DNA of 64,000 nt from CAZECE01 sp964510525 (GCA_964510525.1 CAZECE010000042.1:1-64000), one strand, 5' to 3'. Counted from the first letter of the stretch, positions 23,845 to 33,687 are shown. Program-made: numbers and translations. Notes: generated by a model not told the origin, from the sequence alone.

Positions 23845-25692
23845 CTACGAATCGGTATCTAGGAAACTCCGCAATTGTTCGGAACGGCTGGGGTGGCGAA
23901 GTTTTCTTAACGCTTTGGCTTCGATTTGACGTATGCGCTCACGGGTAACGTCAAATTGTTTTCCGACTTCTTCTAAGGTGTGGTCGGTGTTCATGTCAAT
24001 ACCAAAGCGCATCGCTAGGACTTTGGCTTCACGCGCCGTTAGGCCGGATAAAACGGATCGGGTTGATTCTTTTAAGCCGCCAATGGTGGCTGAATCAACG
24101 GGGGATTCTATGTTGGTGTCTTCAATAAAGTCACCTAAGTGAGAATCTTCATCATCGCCAATGGGGGTTTCCATTGAAATAGGTTCTTTGGCGATTTTTA
24201 AGACCTTACGTACCTTGTCTTCAGGCATTTCAAGCTTTTCGCCGAGCTCTTCAGGCGTTGGTTCTCGGCCCATCTCTTGAAGCATTTGCCTGGAAACACG
24301 ATTGAGCTTATTGATCGTCTCGATCATGTGCACTGGAATTCGAATGGTGCGAGCCTGATCAGCAATAGAGCGGGTGATCGCTTGGCGAATCCACCAGGTG
24401 GCGTAGGTAGAGAATTTGTAGCCACGACGGTATTCAAATTTATCAACGGCTTTCATTAAGCCAATGTTGCCTTCTTGAATCAGGTCCAGGAACTGCAAGC
24501 CGCGATTGGTGTACTTTTTGGCAATTGATATGACAAGGCGTAAGTTGGCTTCGACCATTTCCTTCTTGGCGCGACGAGCCTTGGCTTCTCCAATCGACAT
24601 GCGACGATTGATCTCTTTGATTTCTGAGATGGTCAAGCCAACTTCTTCTTCGATTTGGATGAATCGTTTTTGAGCGCGAACAATTTCGTCCTTGTATGGT
24701 GCCAGCTTGGCTGCTTGCTTGGACTTTTTTTCTACCCAAGTAAGGTCCGTTTCAAAGCCTGGGAAGCGGTCAATAAACTCTTTGCGAGACATTTTGGCTT
24801 GGCGCACGCAGCAGCGCATGATGATTTTTTCTTGTTTTCGAATGGACTCCAATACTTCGCGCACGCTGGTGACAAGGTAGTCGAACATGCGAGGTGTTAG
24901 TTTTAGCTCCATGAAATGGGTAGCAACGGCCTCGAGTTGTTTGGCAGAAGATTTGTGGCTACGACTGTATCGAGCGATGCTTCTCTGGGCTTTTGCCATG
25001 CCTTCTTCGAGTGTTTTGAAGAAAGCAGCGGCCTTTTCAGGATCAATGCTGCCACTGTCTTCATCGTCATCTTCTGAGTCATCAGATTTGTCGTTGCCAT
25101 CTTTGTCTTCGTTATCAGCATTTTTGGCTTCTGCTGCTGCCTCTGGGTTGTGCGGTGTTGCTGGCGGCTCTTCTTCGTCATCAAGAAATCCGCTGACAAT
25201 GTCATTTAAACGACGTTCTTCTTCAACGGTGCGATGGTATTCACTTAATATAAATTCAATGGTTCCCGGCCAATAGGTTAAAACATGCATCACTTGGCGG
25301 ATGCCCTCTTCAATGCGCTTGGCAATGACGATTTCACCTTCTCGAGTCAGCAACTCAACGCTGCCCATTTCACGCATGTACATCCGAACTGGGTCTGTGG
25401 TGCGCCCGGGTTCGGTTTCAACGGAGGTGAGTGCGGCAACGGCTTCTTCGGTTGCGTCGTCGTCTTCCGATTCGTTGTTGGCCTCGTTCATCAGCAACTG
25501 GTCAGCTTCTGGGGCGGTTTCATACACCGGAATCCCCATGTCGTTGATCATGCCAATAATGTCTTCGATTTGATCTGGGTCTGTTATGTCTTCAGGCAGG
25601 TGGTCATTGACTTCGCCGTAGGTCAAAAAGCCTTGCTCTTTACCGCGGTTGATAAGGGATTTCAGTTGCGACTTTCTTTCTTCGTTACTCAT
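23845..25692 (-). CDS. rpoD: RNA polymerase primary sigma factor RpoD (sigma-70)
   Basis: A 615-residue housekeeping sigma factor. Region 1.1 starts at MSNEERKSQLKSLINRGKEQ. Region 1.2 is near DPVRMYMREMGSVELLTREG. The non-conserved insert carries a long acidic stretch (DNEDKDGNDKSDDSEDDDED). Regions 2.3-2.4 include YATWWIRQAITRSIADQART. Region 4.2 ends in the helix-turn-helix VTRERIRQIEAKALRKLRHP. The start 25692 is the conserved one; the frame is open to 25830. It is last in rpsU-yqeY-dnaG-rpoD. Confidence 0.97.
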   Translation of the reverse strand: MSNEERKSQLKSLINRGKEQGFLTYGEVNDHLPEDITDPDQIEDIIGMINDMGIPVYETAPEADQLLMNEANNESEDDDATEEAVAALTSVETEPGRTTDPVRMYMREMGSVELLTREGEIVIAKRIEEGIRQVMHVLTYWPGTIEFILSEYHRTVEEERRLNDIVSGFLDDEEEPPATPHNPEAAAEAKNADNEDKDGNDKSDDSEDDDEDSGSIDPEKAAAFFKTLEEGMAKAQRSIARYSRSHKSSAKQLEAVATHFMELKLTPRMFDYLVTSVREVLESIRKQEKIIMRCCVRQAKMSRKEFIDRFPGFETDLTWVEKKSKQAAKLAPYKDEIVRAQKRFIQIEEEVGLTISEIKEINRRMSIGEAKARRAKKEMVEANLRLVISIAKKYTNRGLQFLDLIQEGNIGLMKAVDKFEYRRGYKFSTYATWWIRQAITRSIADQARTIRIPVHMIETINKLNRVSRQMLQEMGREPTPEELGEKLEMPEDKVRKVLKIAKEPISMETPIGDDEDSHLGDFIEDTNIESPVDSATIGGLKESTRSVLSGLTAREAKVLAMRFGIDMNTDHTLEEVGKQFDVTRERIRQIEAKALRKLRHPSRSEQLRSFLDTDS

Positions 25693-25861
25693 GAAATATC
25701 TGGTGCGCCTGTTATTTGAAAATGAATAAAATGACTGGATTACACTGAATGATCGGGCCGGCTCTCGACAAACGCGATACCATACAAGATTTTTGTCTTG
25801 ATCGCTAGAATTCCAAGTCTTAGCGGCCATTTTTTTGAAGAATTCGGAAAAATAGGGTGCT

Positions 25862-27751
25862 TTACTCGCTGGTTAGGGCGGCCTTTTGGCTTAAAGCGGC
25901 TTTTTGAGCGATCAGGTCTCGAATTCGGTGTTGATCTGGTGGTTTTTGTTGAACGGCTTGAGCTAACAATAAATCGATGGCGAGCTTTTCGAGTTGCTCA
26001 AGTGCATCCGTTAACTCCTGGGTTTGAGGGGCTTCTGGCAGCAGATATTCTTGTGCGGCTAGGCTCGCCAGTTGTTGGCCTTCTTCTCGTAAGTGCCAGT
26101 GGCCTAATAGGTAAGCCAAGCTGGCGTCTGGGGTGTCTTGAAACAGTTTTTGCAGCTCTGAAAGCAGGCTAAAGTGAGGTAAGTTGGCCTCTTTGACGGA
26201 ACTGGGGAGCGTCAGTTCTTGGCTGATTTTAGGGTTTTTGATCAGCATGGTGATGATTTGATCGACTAGTTTTTTGGGGGTTTCTGGTTGCGGTAAGTGT
26301 GGTTCTTGGGTTGGTGGGTATGATTTGTTTTTCCAGGGTGTTGGCGATTTTTTTTGGTGTGAGTATTGGCCTTTGTTCGAGGCTTTATAGGGTTTGTTGA
26401 AAGTCGCGCTTGGGTGGTGCTGGTTTTGCGGTTGATGTTGCGGTTGATGTCGCGGTTGGTTTTGATGGGTCGGGTTGGTGAGGAGCTGAGGTTGTACTTG
26501 TGCAAATTGCGCCAGTGATTCAACTAACAGTTGTCGGTATAAATTGTTGGGTATTCGTTCGATGGCTGGTTGGGCTCTTTTAAGAAAGCTGGCTCTGCCA
26601 TCTAATGTCAGTAAGTTGATGCCTTCTGCCAATAGGTTTTGCAGCTGTTGGGACAAGGGAAGGGCGTTATTTAGTCTGTCTTCAAAAGCATTTGAGCCTT
26701 CTCGGCGGACGATGGAGTCAGGGTCTTCTCCTTGTGGTAAAAACACAAATTGAGCTTCTCGGCCTTCTTGCATGTGGGGCAGGGTGTTGAAGAGGGCTCG
26801 TTCGGCGGCTTTTTGCCCAGCGTTATCGCCATCAAAGCAAAAAATCAGCTTGTTGCTGTGCCTAAACAGGTGTTGTACATGGTATTCGCTGGTGCTGGTG
26901 CCGAGTGTGGCTACGGTATTGGTGAAGCCTGCTTGTGCCAGGGCGATGACATCCATATAGCCTTCAACCACGATAAAGGCTTCTGGTTTGTTGGATTGCT
27001 TTAACGCCTCAAATAACCCATAGAGGAGTTTTTGTTTTTGGAAGACGGGGGTTTCAGGGGAGTTTAGGTATTTTGGTTGTTCGTTGTTTAGTATTCGGCC
27101 GCCAAAGCCGACGACTTGGCCTTTGCGGTCGCGTATGGGGAACATCAGTCGGTTGCGAAACCGGTCGTAGTGCCGCTCTGGCGATTTTTCGATGATCAGC
27201 CCTGCTTCCAGTCCTGCTTTGATTCGATCTTGTGTTATGTGGTTGAGTAGCCGATCCCAGTCTGGGTATGAGAAACCTAACCCGTAGGTTTCAGCCCATC
27301 CGGCGTCGATGCCTCGGGTGTGGAGGTAGTGGCGGGCTCGCTTGGCTTCGGGGGATTTGAGGGCTTGGCGAAAAAATGTCTGAGCATTGGTCAGGGTGTC
27401 GGTGAGCGTTTTGTTTATTTTGGGGGGCGGTGTGCTGTGGTTGTTTGAGTCGGCTTTGTCAGGCAGTGGCGTGCCGGTAAATTTTGCCAGCGCTTCGATG
27501 CTTTCTGGAAAGGTTAGTTTTTGATAATCCATTAAAAAGCTAATGGCGTTACCGCTGGCTTGGCAGCCGAAGCAGTAATAAAACTGCTTGGTAGGGCTGA
27601 CTGAAAAAGAGGGGGTTTTTTCTTGATGAAAAGGGCAGCAGGCTGAGTAATTGGCGCCTTGTTTTTTTAAGGTGATTTGTTTGCTGATCAGTTCGACGAT
27701 GTCGCAACGAAATAGCAGGTCGTCAATTTGTTCACGGGAATACAGGGGCAT
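25862..27751 (-). CDS. dnaG: DNA primase
   Basis: A 629-residue primase. The N-terminal CHC2 zinc domain has CCPFHQEKTPSFSVSPTKQF followed by YCFGCQASGNAISFLM. The TOPRIM core shows AFIVVEGYMDVIALAQAGF and KLIFCFDGDNAGQKAA. A Gln/His-rich linker (for example HQNQPRHQPQHQPQNQHHP, about residues 430-455) precedes the C-terminal helicase-binding domain. AGGAAAA lies before the ATG. It sits between yqeY and rpoD. Confidence 0.96.
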   Translation of the reverse strand: MPLYSREQIDDLLFRCDIVELISKQITLKKQGANYSACCPFHQEKTPSFSVSPTKQFYYCFGCQASGNAISFLMDYQKLTFPESIEALAKFTGTPLPDKADSNNHSTPPPKINKTLTDTLTNAQTFFRQALKSPEAKRARHYLHTRGIDAGWAETYGLGFSYPDWDRLLNHITQDRIKAGLEAGLIIEKSPERHYDRFRNRLMFPIRDRKGQVVGFGGRILNNEQPKYLNSPETPVFQKQKLLYGLFEALKQSNKPEAFIVVEGYMDVIALAQAGFTNTVATLGTSTSEYHVQHLFRHSNKLIFCFDGDNAGQKAAERALFNTLPHMQEGREAQFVFLPQGEDPDSIVRREGSNAFEDRLNNALPLSQQLQNLLAEGINLLTLDGRASFLKRAQPAIERIPNNLYRQLLVESLAQFAQVQPQLLTNPTHQNQPRHQPQHQPQNQHHPSATFNKPYKASNKGQYSHQKKSPTPWKNKSYPPTQEPHLPQPETPKKLVDQIITMLIKNPKISQELTLPSSVKEANLPHFSLLSELQKLFQDTPDASLAYLLGHWHLREEGQQLASLAAQEYLLPEAPQTQELTDALEQLEKLAIDLLLAQAVQQKPPDQHRIRDLIAQKAALSQKAALTSE

Positions 27752-27802
27752 TACTTTTCCTGTTTATGGCCGGAATGTAGGGTTTTATCAGGTGTTTCGA
27801 GG

Positions 27803-28267
27803 CTAATTCAGCAGCGCTTTGACTTGGCGGCTGACCAAGCTCATGTCTGCTTTGCCAACCCAGTTGGCTTTGAGGGTTTGCATTACGCGGCCCATGTCTT
27901 TAACGCTATTTGCGTCAAGTTCGGCGATGACGGCTTTGACGCCTGCTTCGATTTCAGCTTCGGAGAGCTGTTTTGGGAGAAACGTTTGCAGGGTGTCAAT
28001 TTCGGCCTGCTCCTGTTCGGCAAGTTCAGGGCGGTTGCCTGACATGTATTGTTTGATGGATTCCTGGCGTTGTTTGATCAGCTTGTTGAGGACGCCCAAA
28101 ATCTCGCTGTTATCTAAGGTTCTGCGCTCGTCAATCTCAATTTGCCGGACTGCAGATTTAGCCATTCTAAGCGTGGTGAGCGCTCCTTTTTGTTTCTCTT
28201 TCATGGCTGTTTTGATCGCAGAATCTAGGCGATCAGACAGGCTCATTTCCACTGTGTCCTGTTTCAT
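27803..28267 (-). CDS. GatB/YqeY domain protein
   Basis: A 154-residue helical protein of the YqeY family, related to the tRNA-binding tail of the GatB amidotransferase. It matches over LKANWVGKADMSLVSRQVKA at the C-terminus and ALTTLRMAKSAVRQIEIDER near residue 30. The start at 28267 is supported by AGGA 6 bases upstream; a second ATG at 28246 is possible. It sits between rpsU and dnaG, as in many gammaproteobacteria. Confidence 0.93.
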   Translation of the reverse strand: MKQDTVEMSLSDRLDSAIKTAMKEKQKGALTTLRMAKSAVRQIEIDERRTLDNSEILGVLNKLIKQRQESIKQYMSGNRPELAEQEQAEIDTLQTFLPKQLSEAEIEAGVKAVIAELDANSVKDMGRVMQTLKANWVGKADMSLVSRQVKALLN

Positions 28268-28327
28268 GGCGTCCTGAGTCTTGGTGTCCTGAGTATTGAT
28301 AGGAGCATGTAAGCTAAGGGGTTGAAA

Positions 28328-28543
28328 TTAATAAGGTTTGCGGCGGCGGACTTGCTCGCGCGAGATTTTTTTTGCGTGCCTTTTAACAGCGGCAGCCAGT
28401 TTTCGCTTTCTTACTTGAGTGGGCTTTTCATAGAACTCTTTGCGGCGAACATCAGCTAAAACCCCTTCTTTTTCACAGGAACGCTTAAAACGACGTAGCG
28501 CGACTTCAAAGGGCTCGTTTTCTTTTACTCTCACTTCTGGCAT
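28328..28543 (-). CDS. rpsU: 30S ribosomal protein S21
   Basis: A 71-residue small-subunit protein. MPEVRVKENEPFEVALRRFK and the basic tail KRHAKKISREQVRRRKPY match S21 throughout. The start 28543 is the conserved MPEV; AAGG lies upstream, and an in-frame ATG at 28552 is not needed. It is the first gene of the macromolecular-synthesis operon and divergent from tsaD. Confidence 0.97.
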   Translation of the reverse strand: MPEVRVKENEPFEVALRRFKRSCEKEGVLADVRRKEFYEKPTQVRKRKLAAAVKRHAKKISREQVRRRKPY

Positions 28544-28697
28544 ACAATACAAACCTTTCTGTTTTTGAATCTGTTGTGTTCGGAATAATAATGACGAAAT
28601 GCAGATGCGTTCAATCGTCAGAATTAAACATTTTAGCCAACAGTGGCTAAGTAGTGCAAGTTATGATTGGCAGTGAGGCATTCAAAGAGGCATAAAT

Positions 28698-29729
28698 ATG
28701 ATTGTTTTAGGCTTAGAAACCTCATGTGATGAAACCGGTGTGGCGCTGTTTGGGCGGGGGCGTGATGGCAGAGAAGGGGTTTTAGGGCACCAGGTCTATT
28801 CTCAAGTGGGTTTGCATCAGGCGTTTGGCGGCGTGGTCCCTGAGATTGCCTCCAGAGATCATGTGCGCAAAGCATTGCCGTTGGTGCGTCAAGTGTTAGC
28901 TGAAGCCTCGATTGATCCGGCGGATATTGGTGCGGTTGCTTATACCGCAGGGCCAGGGTTAATGGGTGGGCTGTTTGTGGGGGCTATGCTGGGCCGCTCT
29001 TTGGCTTATGGTTGGGGGGTGCCGGCTCTCGAGGTGCATCACATGGAAGGCCACCTATTGGCCCCGTTGATGGATTTGCAGCCACCTAATTTTCCGTTTG
29101 TTTCTTTGTTGGTAAGTGGCGGCCATTCCCAGCTTGTGCTCGCTAAATCGCTTGGGTGTTATGAGCTGCTAGGGGATACCTTGGATGATGCGGTCGGTGA
29201 GGTGTTTGATAAAGTCGCCAGTGTGTTGGGGTTGCCTTATCCAGGTGGCCCCCAGTTGGAGACGTTGGCAGCTGAGTGTTCAGGGTCTGATTGGCGATTT
29301 CCACGGCCGATGGTGGATCGTCCCGGGTTGGATTTCAGTTTCAGCGGCTTGAAGACTCATTGTCGTAATTGGTGTGAGAAACTGCAGGCCAGTGGTGATT
29401 GGCATCAGGTGTCCCGGTCAGAAACCGCATACGCTTTCCAAGAGGCGGTCGTGGATACGCTTAAAATCAAATGTTTGCGGGCGATCAAGCAGACGGGGTG
29501 TCCGCGTTTGGTCGTGGCTGGCGGGGTCAGCGCTAATCAGCGTTTGCGAGCTGTGCTCAACGCGGCGTTGCTCAAAGAAGGGGCTCAGTGTTGGTTTCCC
29601 GCGCCTTCGTTATGTGCGGATAATGGTGCCATGATTGCTTATGCTGGATGGCGGCGCTTAAAGGTCCAAGAGCCTGCCTCTTTAGCTGTTCAAGTTAAAC
29701 CACGTTGGCCTTTAGCCGAATTATGTTAG
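28698..29729 (+). CDS. tsaD: tRNA N6-adenosine threonylcarbamoyltransferase TsaD
   Basis: A 343-residue enzyme that completes t6A37 modification of ANN-decoding tRNAs with TsaB, TsaC and TsaE. It has LGLETSCDETGVALF at the start, the metal-binding His pair in LEVHHMEGHLLAPL, and the ASKHA nucleotide motifs SLLVSGGHSQLVL and VVAGGVSANQRLR. The start ATG follows AGAGG. It is divergent from rpsU, the standard arrangement. Confidence 0.97.
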   Translation: MIVLGLETSCDETGVALFGRGRDGREGVLGHQVYSQVGLHQAFGGVVPEIASRDHVRKALPLVRQVLAEASIDPADIGAVAYTAGPGLMGGLFVGAMLGRSLAYGWGVPALEVHHMEGHLLAPLMDLQPPNFPFVSLLVSGGHSQLVLAKSLGCYELLGDTLDDAVGEVFDKVASVLGLPYPGGPQLETLAAECSGSDWRFPRPMVDRPGLDFSFSGLKTHCRNWCEKLQASGDWHQVSRSETAYAFQEAVVDTLKIKCLRAIKQTGCPRLVVAGGVSANQRLRAVLNAALLKEGAQCWFPAPSLCADNGAMIAYAGWRRLKVQEPASLAVQVKPRWPLAELC

Positions 29730-29777
29730 TCGAGCTATGAGAGCTGGCGTGGTGATGAGTTACTTATGAAAGGCGAT

Positions 29778-31295
29778 TTATAGAAATTGCAGTTGTTTTT
29801 GGGCGTTAATTTCTTTTAAGCGATGCTGCAGCCGGCTTTTTAGGGGGAAGTTGTCTTCCACTAAATTAAGCGCGTAATTAAGTTGCTTAATGGCTTGGTC
29901 TTCTCGGCTGTATAAGAAAAACACTTCAGCTCTGGCTTCGTGTACGCCAATGATGTTTCCTGTTAAACCTTGTGCTTCACTGAGCAACCGCCAAACCTGC
30001 ACATTGTCTTGATGAGTCAGTAGTAAGGATTCTAGGATTTTTTTGGCAGTCGCTCCGTCTTCCATTCTCAGAGAAATTTGAGCAATGTAAATCGATAATG
30101 GAAAGTTGTTCGGGTGCAGTTCGCTTAACTTGAGCAAATGGGATCGTGCTTCTTTGTATTCCCCTTTGGCCATGAGAATTTCTGAATTGGTGATGGCATA
30201 AATAATGTTGCTGGGGTCCTTATCGATCAATGGTTGGAGTGCTTTGAGTGCTTCAGGGTATTGGTGGAGTTTTTGATGGGCGCGAGCCCAACCGTACCGA
30301 GCGGCTTGTTGAGCAATTTTGGAGGAAGATTCTTGGTGGCGATTTTTGAAGTAAGTGACGTTGCTGAATTTGTCTTCAGAGAAAGAGGCTTGTAGTCGTG
30401 CTTTCATCAATGCGAAATTTAAGCGCTGCTTGGCTGTTTTGTTGGGCAGCTGGGTGGCGCGATTCATGGAGTCTGAGATGCGGGATTCGGTCACAGGGTG
30501 GGTCAGCAGGAACTCCGGTGGTACTTCTCCATAAAACTGCGTGGCTTTGTACATTCTTGAGAAAAAGCGAGGCATTGCGCTGGGGTCGCGCTGAAGGTTT
30601 GCCAAGGTTTGCATGCCGATTCGATCTGCTTCGCGTTCATTTTGTCGGCTGAAGCGAAGTTGGGATTGCATAGCAGCGGCTTGAGAGGTTGCCAATGTGG
30701 CTAGGCCTGAATCGGGTGATCCAGAAGCAACCAGCGCCACGCTTGCCAGTAGGGCGGCCCAAGTTGTCCACTGGTTGCGTTTCGCCATCTCCAGGTTGCG
30801 AGCGAAATGGCGTTGGCTTAAGTGAGCCATTTCATGTGCCAGTACGGCCGCTAATTCATCCTCTGTTTCTGCGTGAAGAATGAGTCCGGCATTCACGCCT
30901 AAGATACCGCCAGGTGCTGCAAACGCATTAATGGCTTTGCTGTTGATCATAACGACTTCTAAGTCGGGTTTTTCCAGTTCGCTTTCTGAGGCAATTTGAT
31001 AGGCTAAATCGGTAATGTAGGTGTTCAGCAAGGGGTCGTTAATCAAAGGTGCCTGGCCTCTAAGGGATCTTAGCCAGGCTCTTCCAAGCTGATGTTCTTG
31101 CTCCGGGCTGATGATGCTGGAAATACTGTCCCCAAGTTTGGGCAGGTGTTGTGTTGGCTCCGCAATAGATTTGCTGCTTACTACGCAAGGGGCTATGGCA
31201 AGGAGATATAGAAAAAGGAAACTCAGAAAAGCGTTTGTTTTGTTTAAATCAAAGCGCTTATTGTTATGGATCAAATGAAGATGCCAGGTTGTCAC
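29778..31295 (-). CDS. BepA-like M48 metalloprotease with TPR repeats
   Basis: A protein of about 505 residues, likely periplasmic: a signal-like hydrophobic stretch (AFLSFLFLYLLAIAPCVVSS) is followed by an M48 peptidase domain. It has the zinc motif LAHEMAHLSQRHFARN and the downstream Glu in NEREADRIGMQTL. Tetratricopeptide repeats fill the C-terminal half. BepA of E. coli degrades or rescues misassembled outer-membrane proteins. I chose GTG 31295 because AAGGA lies 5 bases upstream; a TTG at 31361 extends the frame over sequence that looks like the promoter. Confidence 0.87.
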   Translation of the reverse strand: MTTWHLHLIHNNKRFDLNKTNAFLSFLFLYLLAIAPCVVSSKSIAEPTQHLPKLGDSISSIISPEQEHQLGRAWLRSLRGQAPLINDPLLNTYITDLAYQIASESELEKPDLEVVMINSKAINAFAAPGGILGVNAGLILHAETEDELAAVLAHEMAHLSQRHFARNLEMAKRNQWTTWAALLASVALVASGSPDSGLATLATSQAAAMQSQLRFSRQNEREADRIGMQTLANLQRDPSAMPRFFSRMYKATQFYGEVPPEFLLTHPVTESRISDSMNRATQLPNKTAKQRLNFALMKARLQASFSEDKFSNVTYFKNRHQESSSKIAQQAARYGWARAHQKLHQYPEALKALQPLIDKDPSNIIYAITNSEILMAKGEYKEARSHLLKLSELHPNNFPLSIYIAQISLRMEDGATAKKILESLLLTHQDNVQVWRLLSEAQGLTGNIIGVHEARAEVFFLYSREDQAIKQLNYALNLVEDNFPLKSRLQHRLKEINAQKQLQFL

Positions 31296-31411
31296 GGTCT
31301 TCCTTAAGGTGAAGATAATATCTGGTATAGTGATGGCTATTTTGCATGAACTGAGATTCAAGTGCTTAAGAGCCTCGTAATAAGATTCCGTTTCATCTAT
31401 AAATTATAGTC

Positions 31412-31801
31412 ATGATAGAGTGTTTTTTATCCGTTGTTGGCGTTCCATTATCCAGTGAATCCGGAGTTAATGAAAGCACCAAAAAACAGCCTTCAGAGGT
31501 ATGGCAAACTGGTTGCACTCATCGGGGCGCTGATGGTTGTAATGATGGTTACGCAGTTGATTGTATTGTTGAGCTCGATGTCGGCGAAGCGCGCTGCCCT
31601 TTGCCTGCTTTGAAAACCAAACAAGCGTTAAGTCAACTCAAAAAAGGCGAGTGCTTAAACGTATTTTTTAGAGACAGAGGCAGTGTAAGAGAATTAATGA
31701 AGTTGGATGTGGATGTTGTGGAATTGAATACGTTGCAAACCCCTTTCAGTGCGTTGCTTAGACCTCGCCGGGTGGGCGTATCGTTAATCGCTAAACCTTA
31801 G
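31412..31801 (+). CDS. TusA-like sulfurtransferase family protein with N-terminal extension
   Basis: A 129-residue protein whose last 80 residues form a TusA/SirA domain; the key Cys-Pro-x-Pro motif is present (LDVGEARCPLPALKTKQALS). Before it is a 50-residue extension with four further Cys (for example VWQTGCTHRGADGCNDGYAV). No other start lies in frame nearer the domain, so the extension is probably real, but there is no ribosome site before the ATG. The AI-2E family gene follows after 11 bases, and the pair next to an M48 protease is usual in Pseudomonas relatives. Confidence 0.75.
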   Translation: MIECFLSVVGVPLSSESGVNESTKKQPSEVWQTGCTHRGADGCNDGYAVDCIVELDVGEARCPLPALKTKQALSQLKKGECLNVFFRDRGSVRELMKLDVDVVELNTLQTPFSALLRPRRVGVSLIAKP

Positions 31802-31812
31802 GTGGGTGTTTC

Positions 31813-32901
31813 ATGTGGCGTTTGGTTAGTCTTTGGTACGAAAAATATTTTTCCCACGAAGAAGTGGTGGTGCTGTTGCTCTTGTTGGTGGCCGCTGCTC
31901 TTACAGTTGCGTTTCTTGGTAATGTTCTGGCGCCTTTGTTTGTTGCCGTTTTTATTGCTTACTTGTTGGATGGCATGGTTTCAGCTGTTCGATCTTGGGG
32001 GGCTCCTAGGATTTTGTCTGTCATTGCTGTGTATATCGCATTTTTAGGGATACTGTTATCGGCCATTTTTATTTTGCTGCCTTTGACTTGGGGGCAGTTG
32101 GCAACCTTTGTTAATGAGCAGCTGCCAAGATTGGTGCTCGAAGTACGTCAGCTTATTCAGGTTTTGCCAGAGCGATTCCCTGAACTGGTGACGGTTGAAC
32201 AGTCGGATTTGTGGATTGCTCGTTTTCAAGAGTCGCTGACTCATTATGGGGAGTGGATATTATCGGCTTCTGTTTCAAAATTGCCGAATGTGATGGCGAT
32301 ATTAATCTTTTTGGTCTTGGTGCCGGTGCTGGTGTTTTTTTTAATGAAGGATAAGGAGGTGTTGGTCAATAAAATCAGTGGTTGGTTGCCGGATGATCGA
32401 GAGATGTTGTCTCAGGTTTGGGATGAAATGAACCAGCAGTTTTCAAATTACATTCGGGGTAAGTTCATAGAAATTTGGATTGTGGGTTCTGTAACCTATA
32501 TTGCGTTGATGATTTTAGGGGTCAATTACGCGCTTTTGTTGGGGTTCTTGGTGGGACTGTCTGTTTTGATTCCCTTTATCGGGGCTGCTGTTGCGACTTT
32601 GCCGGTGGCTTTGGTGGGTTATTTTCAGTTTGGATTTACTTCAGAATGGGTTACGTTAATGGTGGTGTACGCTGTGATTCAAGGCCTTGACGGCAATGTG
32701 TTGGTGCCGCTCTTATTTTCTGAGGCGGTGAACTTGCATCCAGTATCCATTATTGTGGCGGTATTGGTTTTTGGTGGGGTTTGGGGTTTGTGGGGAGTGT
32801 TCTTTGCGATTCCTTTGGCGACCTTGATCAAGGCTGTTTTAACCGCTTGGTCTAACCAGGTTCGGCGTCGCCAAGACGATGACTTGGGTGTCGGTGCTTA
32901 A
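31813..32901 (+). CDS. AI-2E (PerM) family membrane transporter
   Basis: A 362-residue inner-membrane protein with about eight hydrophobic segments. The conserved C-terminal half shows LIPFIGAAVATLPVALVGYF and VIQGLDGNVLVPLLFSEAVN. Members export small molecules or act as antiporters; the substrate is not determined. TAGGTGGG overlaps the stop of the TusA-like gene and serves as its ribosome site. Confidence 0.9.
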   Translation: MWRLVSLWYEKYFSHEEVVVLLLLLVAAALTVAFLGNVLAPLFVAVFIAYLLDGMVSAVRSWGAPRILSVIAVYIAFLGILLSAIFILLPLTWGQLATFVNEQLPRLVLEVRQLIQVLPERFPELVTVEQSDLWIARFQESLTHYGEWILSASVSKLPNVMAILIFLVLVPVLVFFLMKDKEVLVNKISGWLPDDREMLSQVWDEMNQQFSNYIRGKFIEIWIVGSVTYIALMILGVNYALLLGFLVGLSVLIPFIGAAVATLPVALVGYFQFGFTSEWVTLMVVYAVIQGLDGNVLVPLLFSEAVNLHPVSIIVAVLVFGGVWGLWGVFFAIPLATLIKAVLTAWSNQVRRRQDDDLGVGA

Positions 32902-33013
32902 AAAGGTTGTTTTTGGGTTTTTTTTCGACCCGTTTGTGTCTGGAGTGTGAACTGTTGCGGCTTTTTGCAACTACTTTAGTTCATGAGCCTTGGGGCGCGC
33001 TAAGATGTAATAC

Positions 33014-33592
33014 ATGCAAAGTCCAATTTTTTACCTAAGCAGTTTCATTGCAGTTTCATCTCAGGGGTGTCGAACGGCCGGTTTCTTGTTGCTTTGGTGT
33101 CTGTCCGTGTTTTCCGCTCCAGTCATTGCAGAGTCTGCTTGGGAGCCAGTGATGTTTCCAGCTTATTTGGATCCTGCTGAATTAGTGGGTCAGGCTGATG
33201 GCGTTATAAAGCGATCACCATTGCTTTTTGGGGTTGCCAATAAGAATACGTTGTTTGATTTTAATACTAAAGGCTATGCTGATGCGAGTTGGCAAGGCTG
33301 GTGTGATCAGGCGCAACTGTTGGATGAATTTGAAATTTATAATTGGTGCGAGCGGTTTGCTCCCGAAATGACGTATATCGACCCCTTGTCGGATCGTATG
33401 TGGCAACAAACAAAAAGTATTGTTAAGGGGGCTTTCTTTTGGATAGACGGTGGTGCCGATGGCGAGATACGGTTTCCGTTTGAGGAGGCCTTTCAGGCGG
33501 TGACAGAGCCTATTGAAAAAATGCAGTTTGTCATTGAGTTTGAGCCAGGTATTGATGAAAACCTGGTGCATTTCCAGTTGTTTTTTCTTTAA
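33014..33592 (+). CDS. Secreted protein of unknown function
   Basis: A 192-residue protein I do not recognise. A hydrophobic segment (AGFLLLWCLSVFSAPVIA, residues 22-39) ending in a typical signal-peptidase site, preceded by a longer than usual n-region, points to export. The mature part is rich in Trp, Phe, Asp and Glu and has three Cys. It stands alone between perM and proS and is followed by a strong inverted repeat. Confidence 0.7.
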   Translation: MQSPIFYLSSFIAVSSQGCRTAGFLLLWCLSVFSAPVIAESAWEPVMFPAYLDPAELVGQADGVIKRSPLLFGVANKNTLFDFNTKGYADASWQGWCDQAQLLDEFEIYNWCERFAPEMTYIDPLSDRMWQQTKSIVKGAFFWIDGGADGEIRFPFEEAFQAVTEPIEKMQFVIEFEPGIDENLVHFQLFFL

Positions 33593-33596
33593 GGTT

Positions 33597-33633
33597 TTAG
33601 GCTAATCCGCAGTAAAACTCAATATTAGCCTAA
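33597..33633 (+). terminator. Inverted repeat after the secreted-protein gene
   Basis: TTAGGCTAAT (33597-33606) and ATTAGCCTAA (33624-33633) are perfect 10-bp complements with a 17-base loop. It is placed like a terminator between convergent genes, though no T-run follows. Confidence 0.5.
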
Positions 33634-33687
33634 GGTCTAAGTTTAGTCGCAAACCTGGGCTCCATTGTTTTCCTGGCTGCCATTGTT

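Noticed and set aside
24887..25276. 129-codon open frame antisense to rpoD
   Set aside because: Shadow of the acidic non-conserved region of RpoD; the Ser/Leu-rich product has no support.
30398..30652. Plus-strand open frame inside the M48 protease gene
   Set aside because: Antisense shadow with no ribosome site or homology.
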